In this document: positions 6,122-14,859 of the stretch, one piece after another | Numbering within the stretch: position 1 is the stretch's first letter | Layout of the letters: each line of letters opens with the position of its first letter | From: Cyanobacteria bacterium OH_SFB_17 | Lineage (GTDB): Bacteria; Cyanobacteriota; Vampirovibrionia; Gastranaerophilales; Gastranaerophilaceae | NCBI GenBank assembly: GCA_023395735.1 | Contig: JAEWYI010000118.1 | Coordinates: forward strand, 1 to 25,875 | Length of the DNA stretch: 25,875 nucleotides | Reading direction: 5' to 3' | The notes under the pieces: generated by a model | The model's database searches: none | Told to the model about the DNA's origin: nothing | What the model saw: only the letters and a program-made list of their open reading frames with translations | Program-made: the position numbers and the translations under genes

Positions 6122-6820
6122 ATCTTCTTTTTCAGCGTATGCAACAAGAGCTTTGTAAATATTTTTGTCAAATTTTCCTTTTTGCATTTCTTTTTTTAAG
6201 ATTTCAAGCGACTGTTCTTTTGTCAACTCTTTTTTGTATGAACGTTTTTCCCTCAAAGCAGAGTAGATATCAGCAATAGAGAGAATTTGAAGATTAATAT
6301 CAGGTTTGCTGCAATTTGCATCATGATGATTTTTAATCAGATCCAATGTGTCATGACTCAAATCAGTTGTTTTTAGAAGTTCGTAGCTTAATTTTGCATG
6401 CTCGTCCATTATTTCTCGCTCAGACTTATTCAATGCCCCAGCTTTGTTTAAAATATTTTCAGGAATAATGACTTTTGCAATATCATGCAAGCAAGTAGCC
6501 TCCGCCAAAGCCTTTTTGTTTACAAAAGGCTTGTATGTATCAGGCAAATACTCTGCTATTCCAAGCGCAATTTTTTTTGTAGCAGGAAGGTGGTTTTTCA
6601 CAAGATGACGCAAAATTTTCATATTAATTTTTATAGGAATCTTAAATCGGGCAAGTATTCTCCGTATTTCAGAATTAACCTTAATCATTTCTGAAATGGA
6701 TTTTTCGCTCAGATATTTCGCAAGAGTATCGTCAAAACTTGAATATTGCGAATAACTTATGTATGGATTGCTTGAGTAAGCAGAATTTCCATGAGAAATT
6801 TCACTGTCTTTGTTTACCAT
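6062..6820 (-). CDS. HD-GYP-like phosphohydrolase lacking the GYP motif
   Basis: The product has about 252 residues from the ATG at 6820; a TTG at 6823 would add one. The C-terminal half matches the HD-GYP cyclic-di-GMP phosphodiesterase pattern: LHDIAKVIIPENILNKAGALN (His-Asp near residues 112-113), IMDEHAKLSYELL, IKNHHDA, ILSIADIYSALREKRSYK and a final KGKFD. Where the family has HHE followed by DGxGYP, this protein has HHDANCSKPDINLQI, so the GYP motif is gone while most metal-binding residues remain. It may hydrolyse another substrate, have reduced activity, or act as a sensor. The N-terminal ~70 residues are unrecognised. It lies downstream of and co-oriented with the CheW and diguanylate cyclase genes. 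TATAGT at 6840-6835 gives it its own near-leaderless promoter. Confidence 0.75.
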   Translation of the reverse strand: MVNKDSEISHGNSAYSSNPYISYSQYSSFDDTLAKYLSEKSISEMIKVNSEIRRILARFKIPIKINMKILRHLVKNHLPATKKIALGIAEYLPDTYKPFVNKKALAEATCLHDIAKVIIPENILNKAGALNKSEREIMDEHAKLSYELLKTTDLSHDTLDLIKNHHDANCSKPDINLQILSIADIYSALREKRSYKKELTKEQSLEILKKEMQKGKFDKNIYKALVAYAEKEDSGNRKRKIFNLEFVNSFSA

Positions 6821-6834
6821 CAAAACACTTTCAC

Positions 6835-6840
6835 ACTATA
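6835..6840 (-). promoter_or_regulatory. Candidate -10 box for the HD-domain gene
   Basis: On the minus strand TATAGT ends 14 bases before the ATG at 6820, predicting a leader of about 8 bases. No ribosome site is evident. The gene may also be read through from the CheW gene, whose stop lies about 90 bases upstream. Confidence 0.35.
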
Positions 6841-6912
6841 CACTACCTATGTATTTATAAAGTATTTTTGAAATAGAAAATTGCCTACTTTTTCAAAAAA
6901 ATTTAAAACTTG

Positions 6913-7944
6913 TTAAAAACTTTCGTCAACAAACAATCTGTCATCAGCCAAAACACTCTTCATATCAAGAATTGTGTAAAAATCATTGTTCATTACAACT
7001 TCACTCAACACATATTTTTCTTTATTCTGAGAATTTATTTGGATTAATTCTTCTTGTATTTCAATTATATCAAGGATTTCATCGACGGCTATTCCTAAAA
7101 AATAGTCACTTGCCTCTATAACAACAACATTTTTTTTGTTTTTCTTGTCACTAACCATTTCAATATCTAAAAATTTTTCAAAATCCAAAACGGTTATAAA
7201 ATCACCCCTTAATGTTATTACGCCATCTATGTATGGAATATTACAAGGAATTTTTGTAACCAGTGGGTTTTTAATAAACTCTTTAATATATTTTAAATCA
7301 ATGCAATACTTACATTCGTTAATTAAAAAAGTCGCAAACTGATTTTTAGCAAAAGCACTTGCATCCAAATTTGCCTGAAACTTCTCCTGCAAAGCCTGAT
7401 TTCTTTGAACCAATTTGAATCTTGAATCATCATCAGTCGGGAAAAGTGATTTTATATCCATATCCACAGATTCAACACCTTGCTTCAAAAGGTTTTCGAT
7501 TGCAAGCGGACTAATTGCAGCAATCGAATCAGAATCTTTTTTATACAAGAATTCGATTATTTTATCTGCACCTTGAACGCTGAATGGCTCAATTTTTTCT
7601 GGATTTAGAGAAATTATATCCTCAACCTTATCAATAATAATTCCAAAAATAGTCTCATCTGTTTTTACCACTAACAACTGATTTAAAACACTGTAAGGCT
7701 CAACTTTCAAGTTCAAATAAAACCTTAAATCCAAAATGTTAATAGTAAAATTATTATAATTTAAAAGTCCTACAATATTGTTAGGAAGCTTTTGAGGATA
7801 ATCCAACATTGGCAACTTCATAATTTCAACAACATTTTGGGTATTTATAGCGTATTTATTGTCCCCCAAATTGAAATACAAATACAAATTTTGGTTATTC
7901 TCAGATAATTCATTGTTGTTGTAAAACGCTGTTATATTCTTCAT
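6913..7944 (-). CDS. Tandem CheW-domain scaffold protein
   Basis: The 343 residues hold two CheW-like domains. The first (about 22-150) contains LYLYFNLGDNKYAINTQNVVEI, NNIVGLLNYNNFTINILDLR and GIIIDKVEDI. The second (about 200-330) contains FATFLINECKYCIDLKYIKEF, YIDGVITLRGDFITVLDFEKF and FLGIAVDEILDII. CheW domains link receptors to the CheA kinase on the cytoplasmic face of the membrane; double-CheW proteins occur in type IV pilus and cyanobacterial-type chemosensory systems. Its start overlaps the end of the REC-GGDEF gene by 35 bases, so the two are translationally coupled. It pairs with the MCP and CheA genes divergently placed at 9518-13698. Confidence 0.88.
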   Translation of the reverse strand: MKNITAFYNNNELSENNQNLYLYFNLGDNKYAINTQNVVEIMKLPMLDYPQKLPNNIVGLLNYNNFTINILDLRFYLNLKVEPYSVLNQLLVVKTDETIFGIIIDKVEDIISLNPEKIEPFSVQGADKIIEFLYKKDSDSIAAISPLAIENLLKQGVESVDMDIKSLFPTDDDSRFKLVQRNQALQEKFQANLDASAFAKNQFATFLINECKYCIDLKYIKEFIKNPLVTKIPCNIPYIDGVITLRGDFITVLDFEKFLDIEMVSDKKNKKNVVVIEASDYFLGIAVDEILDIIEIQEELIQINSQNKEKYVLSEVVMNNDFYTILDMKSVLADDRLFVDESF

Positions 7945-9403
7945 TTGTGCTCACTACCAACTGATTTCTACCATTTTTCTTCGCTTTATAAAGAGCCTTA
8001 TCCGTAACTTCTATCAAATCTTTATATGTTTCAAGCTGTGGATAATTTGTTCCTACTCCTATGCTTATTGTTATTCTAACATCAACACCGTTATTAGAGA
8101 AGTTGTATTCAGAAACTTTTTCACGAAGCCTTTCCAACGGTATTTTTGAATTTTCCAAAGATGTTTCAGTCAGGATTATCCCGATTTCTTCTCCGCCGTA
8201 TCTGTATATCATATCGGTTTTTCTAAATGAAGCAGCTATAATATTCGATATTTCTTTTAAAACATAATCACCATATTGGTGTCCGTATGTGTCGTTAACT
8301 TTTTTGAAATAATCAATATCCACAAGTGCAAAGCTTAAATCAGCAGGATAACGTTTCGTTCTTAAAAATTCACGCTCAATATTGTATTCAAAATGTCTTC
8401 TGTTATAAAGACCTGTAAGGCCATCAGTTACAGACAAATATTCTGTTTCAGAATACAAATAACGCATTTTAAATATCAAAGTAAGCTCTTTTACCATTGT
8501 TTTGTAAAATTTAAATTGCGGATAATCAATTTGTTCTACTGAATAAAAACACAGGCCGCCCAGCAAAATGCCATCAGAGATTATCGGTATAAAATGAGAT
8601 GTCAAAAATTCTTCCGCCAAAAGAATTTTCTCCTCATTTTTAAATTTCTCTCTTACTATTTCGTGCCCAAAATCAGTTACAGAATATTTCTGCATATTAG
8701 GCATATTTGCAAAAAAATCCCGCTTTATTTTTTCAACAACAAAAGCGGAAATAGGATTTTTTAAAACGTCCATGTGCAGAATGAATTTTTCATTACCTTC
8801 AGGAAGATTAAAAAACATTCCTGCAACATTGTAATCCACAAAAGAACCCAAAAGCTCGAAAGTTTTTTCCACCAAAACCTTCTCTCTTGAGGTGTATTCA
8901 CCCAAATCTCTAAACTCGTTTAAAAATGTCGAATTTAATAACAACTCATCTAAAATATTGTTAATCTGGTTTTGTACAGATTCTTCACCTATGACATTTT
9001 CTTTAATCAAAGCCTTAACGTTATCTGAAATCGGATTTGATTCAATCAATTTTCTTACAACGGCTTCTATCTCATCAAAACTTTGATTTTTGGATAAAAA
9101 TTTATCCGCACCAGACTTGCTTCCCCAGAATTTGTCAATTTTTTTATCCAAAACTGTCAAAAGCACAACGGGAACTTCTTTTGTACAAGGGTTATTTTTT
9201 ATTAACCTGCATAATTGATATCCATTTAAATTAGGCATTATTATGTCGGAAAGGATTAAATCTGGGGCTGTTTCAAAAACTTTTCTGTACCCTTCACCGC
9301 CGTCTTTTGCTGTTTCAACTTCATAACCTGCTTTTAAAAACTGAAGCTTGAGCATGCCTAACTGAGTAATGCTATCATCTATTAGCAAAACTTTATATTG
9401 CAT
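7910..9403 (-). CDS. Response-regulator diguanylate cyclase (REC-GGDEF)
   Basis: The 497-residue protein begins with a receiver domain (about 1-125): acidic pair Asp9/Asp10, phospho-acceptor Asp53 in LILSDIIMPNLNGYQL, then VVLLT and GADKFLSK. The middle (about 130-325) is a GAF-like or unclassified region. The C-terminal GGDEF domain (about 325-490) has DGLTGLYNRRHFE, DIDYFKKVNDTYGHQYGD and active-site GGEEI at 403-407. RKTD lies just before RYGGEEI at the usual place of the inhibitory I-site. It should make cyclic-di-GMP when phosphorylated, probably by the CheA hybrid encoded divergently, in a Wsp/PleD-like manner. ATG 9403 is used; TATAAT at 9449-9444 on the minus strand is its likely -10. 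Confidence 0.9.
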   Translation of the reverse strand: MQYKVLLIDDSITQLGMLKLQFLKAGYEVETAKDGGEGYRKVFETAPDLILSDIIMPNLNGYQLCRLIKNNPCTKEVPVVLLTVLDKKIDKFWGSKSGADKFLSKNQSFDEIEAVVRKLIESNPISDNVKALIKENVIGEESVQNQINNILDELLLNSTFLNEFRDLGEYTSREKVLVEKTFELLGSFVDYNVAGMFFNLPEGNEKFILHMDVLKNPISAFVVEKIKRDFFANMPNMQKYSVTDFGHEIVREKFKNEEKILLAEEFLTSHFIPIISDGILLGGLCFYSVEQIDYPQFKFYKTMVKELTLIFKMRYLYSETEYLSVTDGLTGLYNRRHFEYNIEREFLRTKRYPADLSFALVDIDYFKKVNDTYGHQYGDYVLKEISNIIAASFRKTDMIYRYGGEEIGIILTETSLENSKIPLERLREKVSEYNFSNNGVDVRITISIGVGTNYPQLETYKDLIEVTDKALYKAKKNGRNQLVVSTNEEYNSVLQQQ

Positions 9404-9443
9404 CTTCTAATTTGCGCCCTCTTAGTTTATTTGTAATACAATA

Positions 9444-9491
9444 ATTATACTACAAATTTATGATTGTTTAATAATTATTTACAATTATAAT
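9444..9491. promoter_or_regulatory. Divergent promoters of the chemosensory cluster
   Basis: The 114-base gap between the REC-GGDEF and MCP genes holds TATAAT on the minus strand (9449-9444) and TATAAT on the plus strand (9486-9491). The plus gene has a strong ribosome site, AAGGAG at 9504-9509, 8 bases before the ATG at 9518. Neither -35 matches consensus well. Confidence 0.5.
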
Positions 9492-9517
9492 ATTCTTTTG
9501 AACAAGGAGCTAAATTT

Positions 9518-10555
9518 ATGAAAAATAAAACATCTGATTTTTTTGGAAGAAAAATCAAATTAAAATATATAATTGATTCGCTATTTATATATCTAATAAT
9601 AGCGCTAATTTTTGCCGCTACCATATTTCATCGATTAGGCAAATATGATGCAATTCTATTAATTGTTTTATTACTTGGCTATTCGCTTCAGCACGAAATA
9701 ACAAAAAAATGGGTTAACAAATCTTTAAATTCAACAATAGAAGGACAAGTAACAAACACAACAGGAATGTTAAATTCAATAATCGAAAAAACATCTTCCC
9801 AAAAAGAAGACATCTCAAAACAAACAAATCTTCTTGAACAAACAAAAACCATTTTAGAAGAAATAAACGAAACATCAAAATCCACAATTCAGTTTGCACA
9901 AAGTGCTTCTTCAAAAGCCAACCTTTCGTTGGGATTTTCTCAAAAAGAAAAGGAAGCTGTAGAAGCAAATATACAAAAAATGATGACTCTTAGACAAAAA
10001 ATCCAAATAATTGCAGAATTAATCCTTGACTTGTCTGAGCACACTCAACAAATCGGAGACATAATAGGTATTGTAGAAGACATTGCTGAACAAACAAATA
10101 TGCTTGCGCTCAACGCTGCAGTAGAGGCTGCAAGAGCGGGAGAAAACGGGAAAGGATTTTCTGTTGTTGCAGGAGAAATCAGAAAACTTGCGGATGAATC
10201 AAAACAAGCTACAACAAAAATCACAGCACTTATCAAAGATATTCAACAAGCCACAAATTCAACCGTAATGGCGGCAGAAGAGGGTTCTAAAGAAATTGAG
10301 CTCGGGGTCCAACTTGCAGACAACATCAATCAAAATATTGAATCATTGATTAACTTGATAAGCGATGTCAAAAATGCAGTTGATAATATCAACAACGAAA
10401 CAGAAAAACAAACAAATTTTTCACAAAATATAAATTCAGATATTTTTGCGCTATCTGATGGGCTAAATGACACCATGGAAGTTCTAAACGACAATTTGAA
10501 CAAACTCCAAGAACTTAATGAAATTTCTGTCTCTATTAAAGAAAATATCAACTAA
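9518..10555 (+). CDS. Methyl-accepting chemotaxis protein without an extracellular sensor domain
   Basis: The 345-residue membrane receptor has two transmembrane helices at about residues 17-37 and 44-57, joined by only about 6 residues, so there is no periplasmic ligand-binding domain. The cytoplasmic part is a long coiled coil containing the signalling tip, DIAEQTNMLALNAAVEAARAGE at about residues 187-208, followed by GKGFSVVAGEIRKLADES, the universal MCP contact site for CheA and CheW. No HAMP domain is evident. It may sense membrane state, a cytoplasmic cue or a partner protein; pilus-linked receptors are one comparison. Eleven bases separate it from the CheA gene, which is clearly in the same operon. 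Confidence 0.9.
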   Translation: MKNKTSDFFGRKIKLKYIIDSLFIYLIIALIFAATIFHRLGKYDAILLIVLLLGYSLQHEITKKWVNKSLNSTIEGQVTNTTGMLNSIIEKTSSQKEDISKQTNLLEQTKTILEEINETSKSTIQFAQSASSKANLSLGFSQKEKEAVEANIQKMMTLRQKIQIIAELILDLSEHTQQIGDIIGIVEDIAEQTNMLALNAAVEAARAGENGKGFSVVAGEIRKLADESKQATTKITALIKDIQQATNSTVMAAEEGSKEIELGVQLADNINQNIESLINLISDVKNAVDNINNETEKQTNFSQNINSDIFALSDGLNDTMEVLNDNLNKLQELNEISVSIKENIN

Positions 10556-10566
10556 AGGGTTTTGTA

Positions 10567-13500
10567 ATGGATTTTTCAGAAGAAATGACCGAAGAAATAC
10601 TTAAAATATTTCAGATTGAGTCAGAAGAAATAATTAATAAATTATACAGCAATCTTTCAGAATTAGAAAAAAATCCCAAAGATAAAGATGCCATTTTGAA
10701 TTTATTTAGAGATGCACATTCGCTAAAAGGTGCTTCTAGAATGGTCGGGTTCAATAATATTCAAACCATTTCTCACAAAATGGAAGATTTGCTTGGGCTC
10801 GTAAAAGAAGACAAACTTGTTGTTTCAAAAAATCTTGTCAACACATTGTATCAATCAGTTGATTTTTTAGCTGAATTAATTCAAAAATCACTCGAAAAAG
10901 GTCACGAAATTTTCAACGATGACATCTCAAAAAAGCTTTTACAACTGCAAGCTTTTGAAAATGCGCAGCAAGAGCCGGAACCTTTTACCCAAAAAGAAAA
11001 AACAGATGAGGAAAAGGCAGATTTTGATTTAGAAATGCTCGCAAAAAATCAAATCAATATCGACAAACTTATTTCAAAAATTTTATATCTTTTAATAAAA
11101 ATAGAAATAGAAAAAAACAAAAAATTTGTTGAAGATTTGCACAGTAAAATAACAGAACTTTATGAAATATTCAAACAAATAGGCTGTTTTTCTTTGAAAA
11201 AACCGATTGAAGACGTCAAAGTAAAACTGGATTTCATCCAAAAGGTTTCAAGCGACCTTACCAGTCCTGAAGCCGAAGACATTCACAGAATAATAGATAC
11301 GGCTATTGTTGAATTAAATTCAATATACGAATTATACAATATGAAAGTTGTGGATCACTATTCATACGCTTTTGAGAAAATTTCACAATCTCCTGCTGTT
11401 CAACCAAAAGAGATTGTGGAAAGACAAATCTCTCAAATTTTAGAAGAAAAAAAACACGAAATTGCGCAAGAGATTCTTGATGAAATTTCGCCTGATAAAA
11501 ATATTGAAAAAATCAAAGACTATATACTCAACCTACAAAAAGGAACAGGCTCAATTTCAGAGCTAAACACGTTTATAGTTTCTTTTATAAACTCTACGAA
11601 TGACGAAAATGTGAAAAATATAATTTCACAAATGCAAAAGATTTTCGATTTTGCTTTTTCTAATGAGATAAAACTTGATGAAGAAACAATTTCTATACTT
11701 GTTCAAAGTTTGTATTTTTGTGAAGATTTAATGAAAAACAAAACTGGGATTGCTGATTCTGAATTAATTATTCAAAGGCTTTCAATTGTAGAACAGGTAC
11801 TCGAAATTAGCGCAGGAACAACAAATTTTCAAGAACCTTCGACCAAATCAGATTATTCCGTTTCGAAAAAGCCCAAAAATGATTTTTCAAAAATATTCAA
11901 CACAGGTGAGATAAAAACCCTAAGAGTGGATTCAGAAAAACTTGATACTCTTGTAAATCAGGTAAATGAGCTTACTGTCACAAAAATCAAAAGCAAAAAA
12001 CACATCCAGGAGCTTCAAGAAATAAATAAAGACCTTGCAGAGTGGCAAAGATCTTCGTTAAAAACTCTCAGCTACCTCAAATATTACGAAAAAAAACATT
12101 CACAAACCTATTCATCAGAGCACCCCATAAATTTTTTCTTGAAACAACTCCTTTCTCTGTTTTCAGAAAATAACAAAAAAGTGCAAGAAACCATAACAAA
12201 TATAACAACTCTAAGAAGAACAATTCAAGAAGATGAAACAAAAACTTCTTTAATTGTAGATAACCTTGAGCACATGATTAAAAACGTAAGAGTTCTGCCT
12301 CTAGCAACAGTTTTCCACCTTTTTGGAAGAATGGTGAGAGACATTGCCCAAGAAAAAGGGAAACAAATTGAACTTGAAATTCTTGGAAGCGAAACCTGTA
12401 CGGACAAAAAAATTCTTGAAGAAATAAAAACCCCTCTTATTCACATTATAAGAAATTCAATTGATCACGGAATTGAAACACCTTCTGAAAGAGAATCAAT
12501 GGGTAAAAACCCAGTCGGAAAAATAGTTTTAAGCGCTCGTCAAAACGGAAATAAAGTTTTTATCGAAATAAAAGATGACGGCCGAGGAATTAACATTGAA
12601 AAAATCAAAGACAAGGCAGTTCAAAAAGGGTACCTGACCCAAGAAGAAGTTGCTTCTATGTCAAACGAACAGCTTCTCAACCTTATTTTCATGCCGGGCT
12701 TTTCGACAGGCGACCAAATAACGAACATCTCTGGAAGAGGAATCGGGCTTGATGTTGTTCAAACAAAAATATCTCAGCTCAACGGTAAATTGAGGGTAAT
12801 GTCAGAATTAAATAAAGGCTGCGTTGTTCAAATCGAGCTTCCGACAACAATGTCAACTCTGAAAGCATTTTTGGTGCAATCTTGTGAGCAAACTTTTGCC
12901 ATTCCGATGGAATACGTAAATATTGTTGTGAGAAAAAAAGCAGAGGATATTATAATATCCAACAATGGAAAACGTTCAATTTTATACAAGGATACATCCA
13001 TAACCCTTCTTGATTTATCTGAAATTTTAAATTTGGAGAAACAAAATTTTCCAAATCCAAAAGAAACAGTTTTAATTATCGAAAACGATAACAAACTTCT
13101 GGCGCTTTCTGTAGATAAACTCATAGGAGATCAAGAAATTCTCCACAAAAAACTGTCTAAGCCACTTACAAAAGTGAAAAATATATCCGGCTTAACAACG
13201 CTTGCATCTGGTGATGTTTGCCTTATTTTAAGTGTGCCGGACATAATAAATTCTTCAATTAGCGACAAACAAAACCAACAGCTTCCAGCAATCAGGCAAA
13301 TGGAAACAAAGGGACAGAGTATCCTTTTAGTCGATGATTCAATAACAACAAGGACACTCGAAAAAAATATTCTTCAAGGTGAAGGCTATAAAGTTGAAAT
13401 ATCGACAAATCCGATTGAAGCTTTTTCGCTTATGAAAACGACAAGTTTCGACTTAATTATTACTGATATGGAAATGCCTGAAATGAATGGGCTTGAATTT

Positions 13501-13698
13501 ATTGAAAAAATTAAAACCGACGAAATGTATTCAGATATTCCTGTAATAGTCGTCAGCTCTGTGATTTTGGAAAGCGAAAAGAAAAAAGCGTATGATTTGG
13601 GCATAGAAAAATTCATTAACAAAGCAGAATTTAGCCAATCTCTTCTTTTAGACACCATAAAAAACGCTTTAGAGAAAAATCAAACCAAACTGTTATAA
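10567..13698 (+). CDS. cheA: Hybrid chemotaxis histidine kinase CheA with C-terminal receiver
   Basis: The product has 1043 residues. An Hpt/P1 domain at about 1-110 carries AHSLKGASRMVGF with phospho-acceptor His51. Residues about 130-450 form a long, Lys/Glu-rich helical linker without a recognisable P2. Dimerisation helices start at IKTLRVDSEKLDTLVNQVNE (about 453). The ATPase core has HIIRNSIDHGIE (about 625), DDGRGI (about 670) and GRGIGLDVV (about 724). A CheW-like P5 domain spans about 765-900, and a receiver domain (about 917-1035) has ILLVDDSITTR and acceptor Asp in LIITDMEMPEMNG. CheA-REC hybrids are typical of cyanobacterial phototaxis and type IV pilus (PilL/ChpA-like) systems. 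No cheR, cheB or separate cheY is seen nearby. The 3' end overlaps yqeK by 19 bases on opposite strands. Confidence 0.93.
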   Translation: MDFSEEMTEEILKIFQIESEEIINKLYSNLSELEKNPKDKDAILNLFRDAHSLKGASRMVGFNNIQTISHKMEDLLGLVKEDKLVVSKNLVNTLYQSVDFLAELIQKSLEKGHEIFNDDISKKLLQLQAFENAQQEPEPFTQKEKTDEEKADFDLEMLAKNQINIDKLISKILYLLIKIEIEKNKKFVEDLHSKITELYEIFKQIGCFSLKKPIEDVKVKLDFIQKVSSDLTSPEAEDIHRIIDTAIVELNSIYELYNMKVVDHYSYAFEKISQSPAVQPKEIVERQISQILEEKKHEIAQEILDEISPDKNIEKIKDYILNLQKGTGSISELNTFIVSFINSTNDENVKNIISQMQKIFDFAFSNEIKLDEETISILVQSLYFCEDLMKNKTGIADSELIIQRLSIVEQVLEISAGTTNFQEPSTKSDYSVSKKPKNDFSKIFNTGEIKTLRVDSEKLDTLVNQVNELTVTKIKSKKHIQELQEINKDLAEWQRSSLKTLSYLKYYEKKHSQTYSSEHPINFFLKQLLSLFSENNKKVQETITNITTLRRTIQEDETKTSLIVDNLEHMIKNVRVLPLATVFHLFGRMVRDIAQEKGKQIELEILGSETCTDKKILEEIKTPLIHIIRNSIDHGIETPSERESMGKNPVGKIVLSARQNGNKVFIEIKDDGRGINIEKIKDKAVQKGYLTQEEVASMSNEQLLNLIFMPGFSTGDQITNISGRGIGLDVVQTKISQLNGKLRVMSELNKGCVVQIELPTTMSTLKAFLVQSCEQTFAIPMEYVNIVVRKKAEDIIISNNGKRSILYKDTSITLLDLSEILNLEKQNFPNPKETVLIIENDNKLLALSVDKLIGDQEILHKKLSKPLTKVKNISGLTTLASGDVCLILSVPDIINSSISDKQNQQLPAIRQMETKGQSILLVDDSITTRTLEKNILQGEGYKVEISTNPIEAFSLMKTTSFDLIITDMEMPEMNGLEFIEKIKTDEMYSDIPVIVVSSVILESEKKKAYDLGIEKFINKAEFSQSLLLDTIKNALEKNQTKLL

Positions 13699-14252
13699 AT
13701 ATCAACAGTATCCATGCAGATTTTCAAATCTCTTCTCAAAAGACTTTTTATGGTTTCTTTATAACAAACTAAAAGTGCTTTATTTAAGCCATCTGGCTCT
13801 TTTAGAATATTTAAAATCATCTCGCTATACTCCAAGTTTCTTGTCATAGGCTCAATTTTGTCTGCAAGAAAAATAATCTTCTCAAAATTGCTCATATTAA
13901 CATGCCCAATGGTATGCCATCTTATAGCGGACAAAATTTCTTTATCTTCAATGCCGTATTTTTTTTCTGCGATATAAGCACTAACCGGCGCATGCAAAAC
14001 CTTGAAATTTTCACACTCACCTTCTTTTAGCTCAATCAATTCGACATATTCAAACATTTTATCTTTGCTAAAACACTTTGCACAATCATGAAGCAAGCCT
14101 GCAACATAAGCCTTTTGCTCATTTAAACCATAATCACAAGCAAGCTCAGCTGCACATTTTGCACAACCTATTGAATGAAGAAGTCTATGCTCATCCAAGT
14201 CCTGCTTTAATAATTCTAATATCTCTTTTTCTTTATTCACGGTATAACCCAT
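13680..14252 (-). CDS. yqeK: YqeK-family HD-domain hydrolase
   Basis: This 190-residue HD-superfamily protein matches YqeK, whose members hydrolyse symmetrical diadenosine tetraphosphate to ADP. Visible motifs are HRLLHSIGCAKCAAELA, VAGLLHDCAKCFSKDKM (the His-Asp pair), VLHAPVSAYIAE, AIRWHTIGHVNM and IIFLADKIEP. It directly follows nadD, the standard arrangement in many bacteria. The ATG at 14252 overlaps nadD by 20 bases; a GTG at 14240 would reduce this to 8, and neither has an obvious ribosome site, so coupling to nadD is likely. Confidence 0.9.
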   Translation of the reverse strand: MGYTVNKEKEILELLKQDLDEHRLLHSIGCAKCAAELACDYGLNEQKAYVAGLLHDCAKCFSKDKMFEYVELIELKEGECENFKVLHAPVSAYIAEKKYGIEDKEILSAIRWHTIGHVNMSNFEKIIFLADKIEPMTRNLEYSEMILNILKEPDGLNKALLVCYKETIKSLLRRDLKICMDTVDIYNSLV

Positions 14253-14829
14253 TATTTGATATATATTGAGCTACAACAGACGGAATTAAATGTGAAACAG
14301 ACTTTCCTGCTTCAATTCTTTCTCTAATTGTAGTCGATGAAATGTCAACTTGAGGCATTTTGGCAATACTTGCCTTGAAGCCTTTATAATGCAAAAGTGC
14401 AAGCCTGTCTTTATCATGCACATCAAGCTCACCGCGAGGAAAAACTATAAACTGGACAAGATCTTTAAGTTTATCGGCCTCATACCAACTGTCAATTTCT
14501 CTATATGCATCCAAACCAATTATAAATGAAATTTTACCATCAATTTTATACCTTTTATACAATTCCTGGATTGTTAAATAAGTATAAGAAAAGCGTTCGT
14601 TTTGAAATTCGATATTGCTTATTCCAAAAAAGCCCTCACCGCTTACAGCAAGTTTAACCATCTGATATCTATGATTAGCCAAATCATCATCAAACTCTTT
14701 ATGAGGCGGCTTGTACGCAGGGATAAAAAGGATTGTGTCGAAATCATAGACCTTTTTTGCATAATTAGCCATTGCCAAATGAGCATTGTGTATGGGATTA
14801 AAAGTGCCCTGAAAAACGCATAACTTCAT
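14233..14829 (-). CDS. nadD: Nicotinate-nucleotide adenylyltransferase
   Basis: The 198-residue product transfers AMP from ATP to nicotinate mononucleotide in NAD synthesis. The nucleotidyltransferase signature GTFNPIHNAHL lies at residues 8-18. FIPAYKPPHKE, SFIIGLDAYREIDSWYEADKL and the C-terminal DISSTTIRERIEAG are typical of NadD and separate it from the pantetheine-phosphate enzyme CoaD. Length matches the family. GAGG about 10 bases upstream of the ATG serves as ribosome site. It lies 30 bases after the kinase gene and overlaps yqeK. Confidence 0.93.
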   Translation of the reverse strand: MKLCVFQGTFNPIHNAHLAMANYAKKVYDFDTILFIPAYKPPHKEFDDDLANHRYQMVKLAVSGEGFFGISNIEFQNERFSYTYLTIQELYKRYKIDGKISFIIGLDAYREIDSWYEADKLKDLVQFIVFPRGELDVHDKDRLALLHYKGFKASIAKMPQVDISSTTIRERIEAGKSVSHLIPSVVAQYISNNGLYRE

Positions 14830-14859
14830 GTGTGAGATCCTCTTGTGACTATAACTAAA

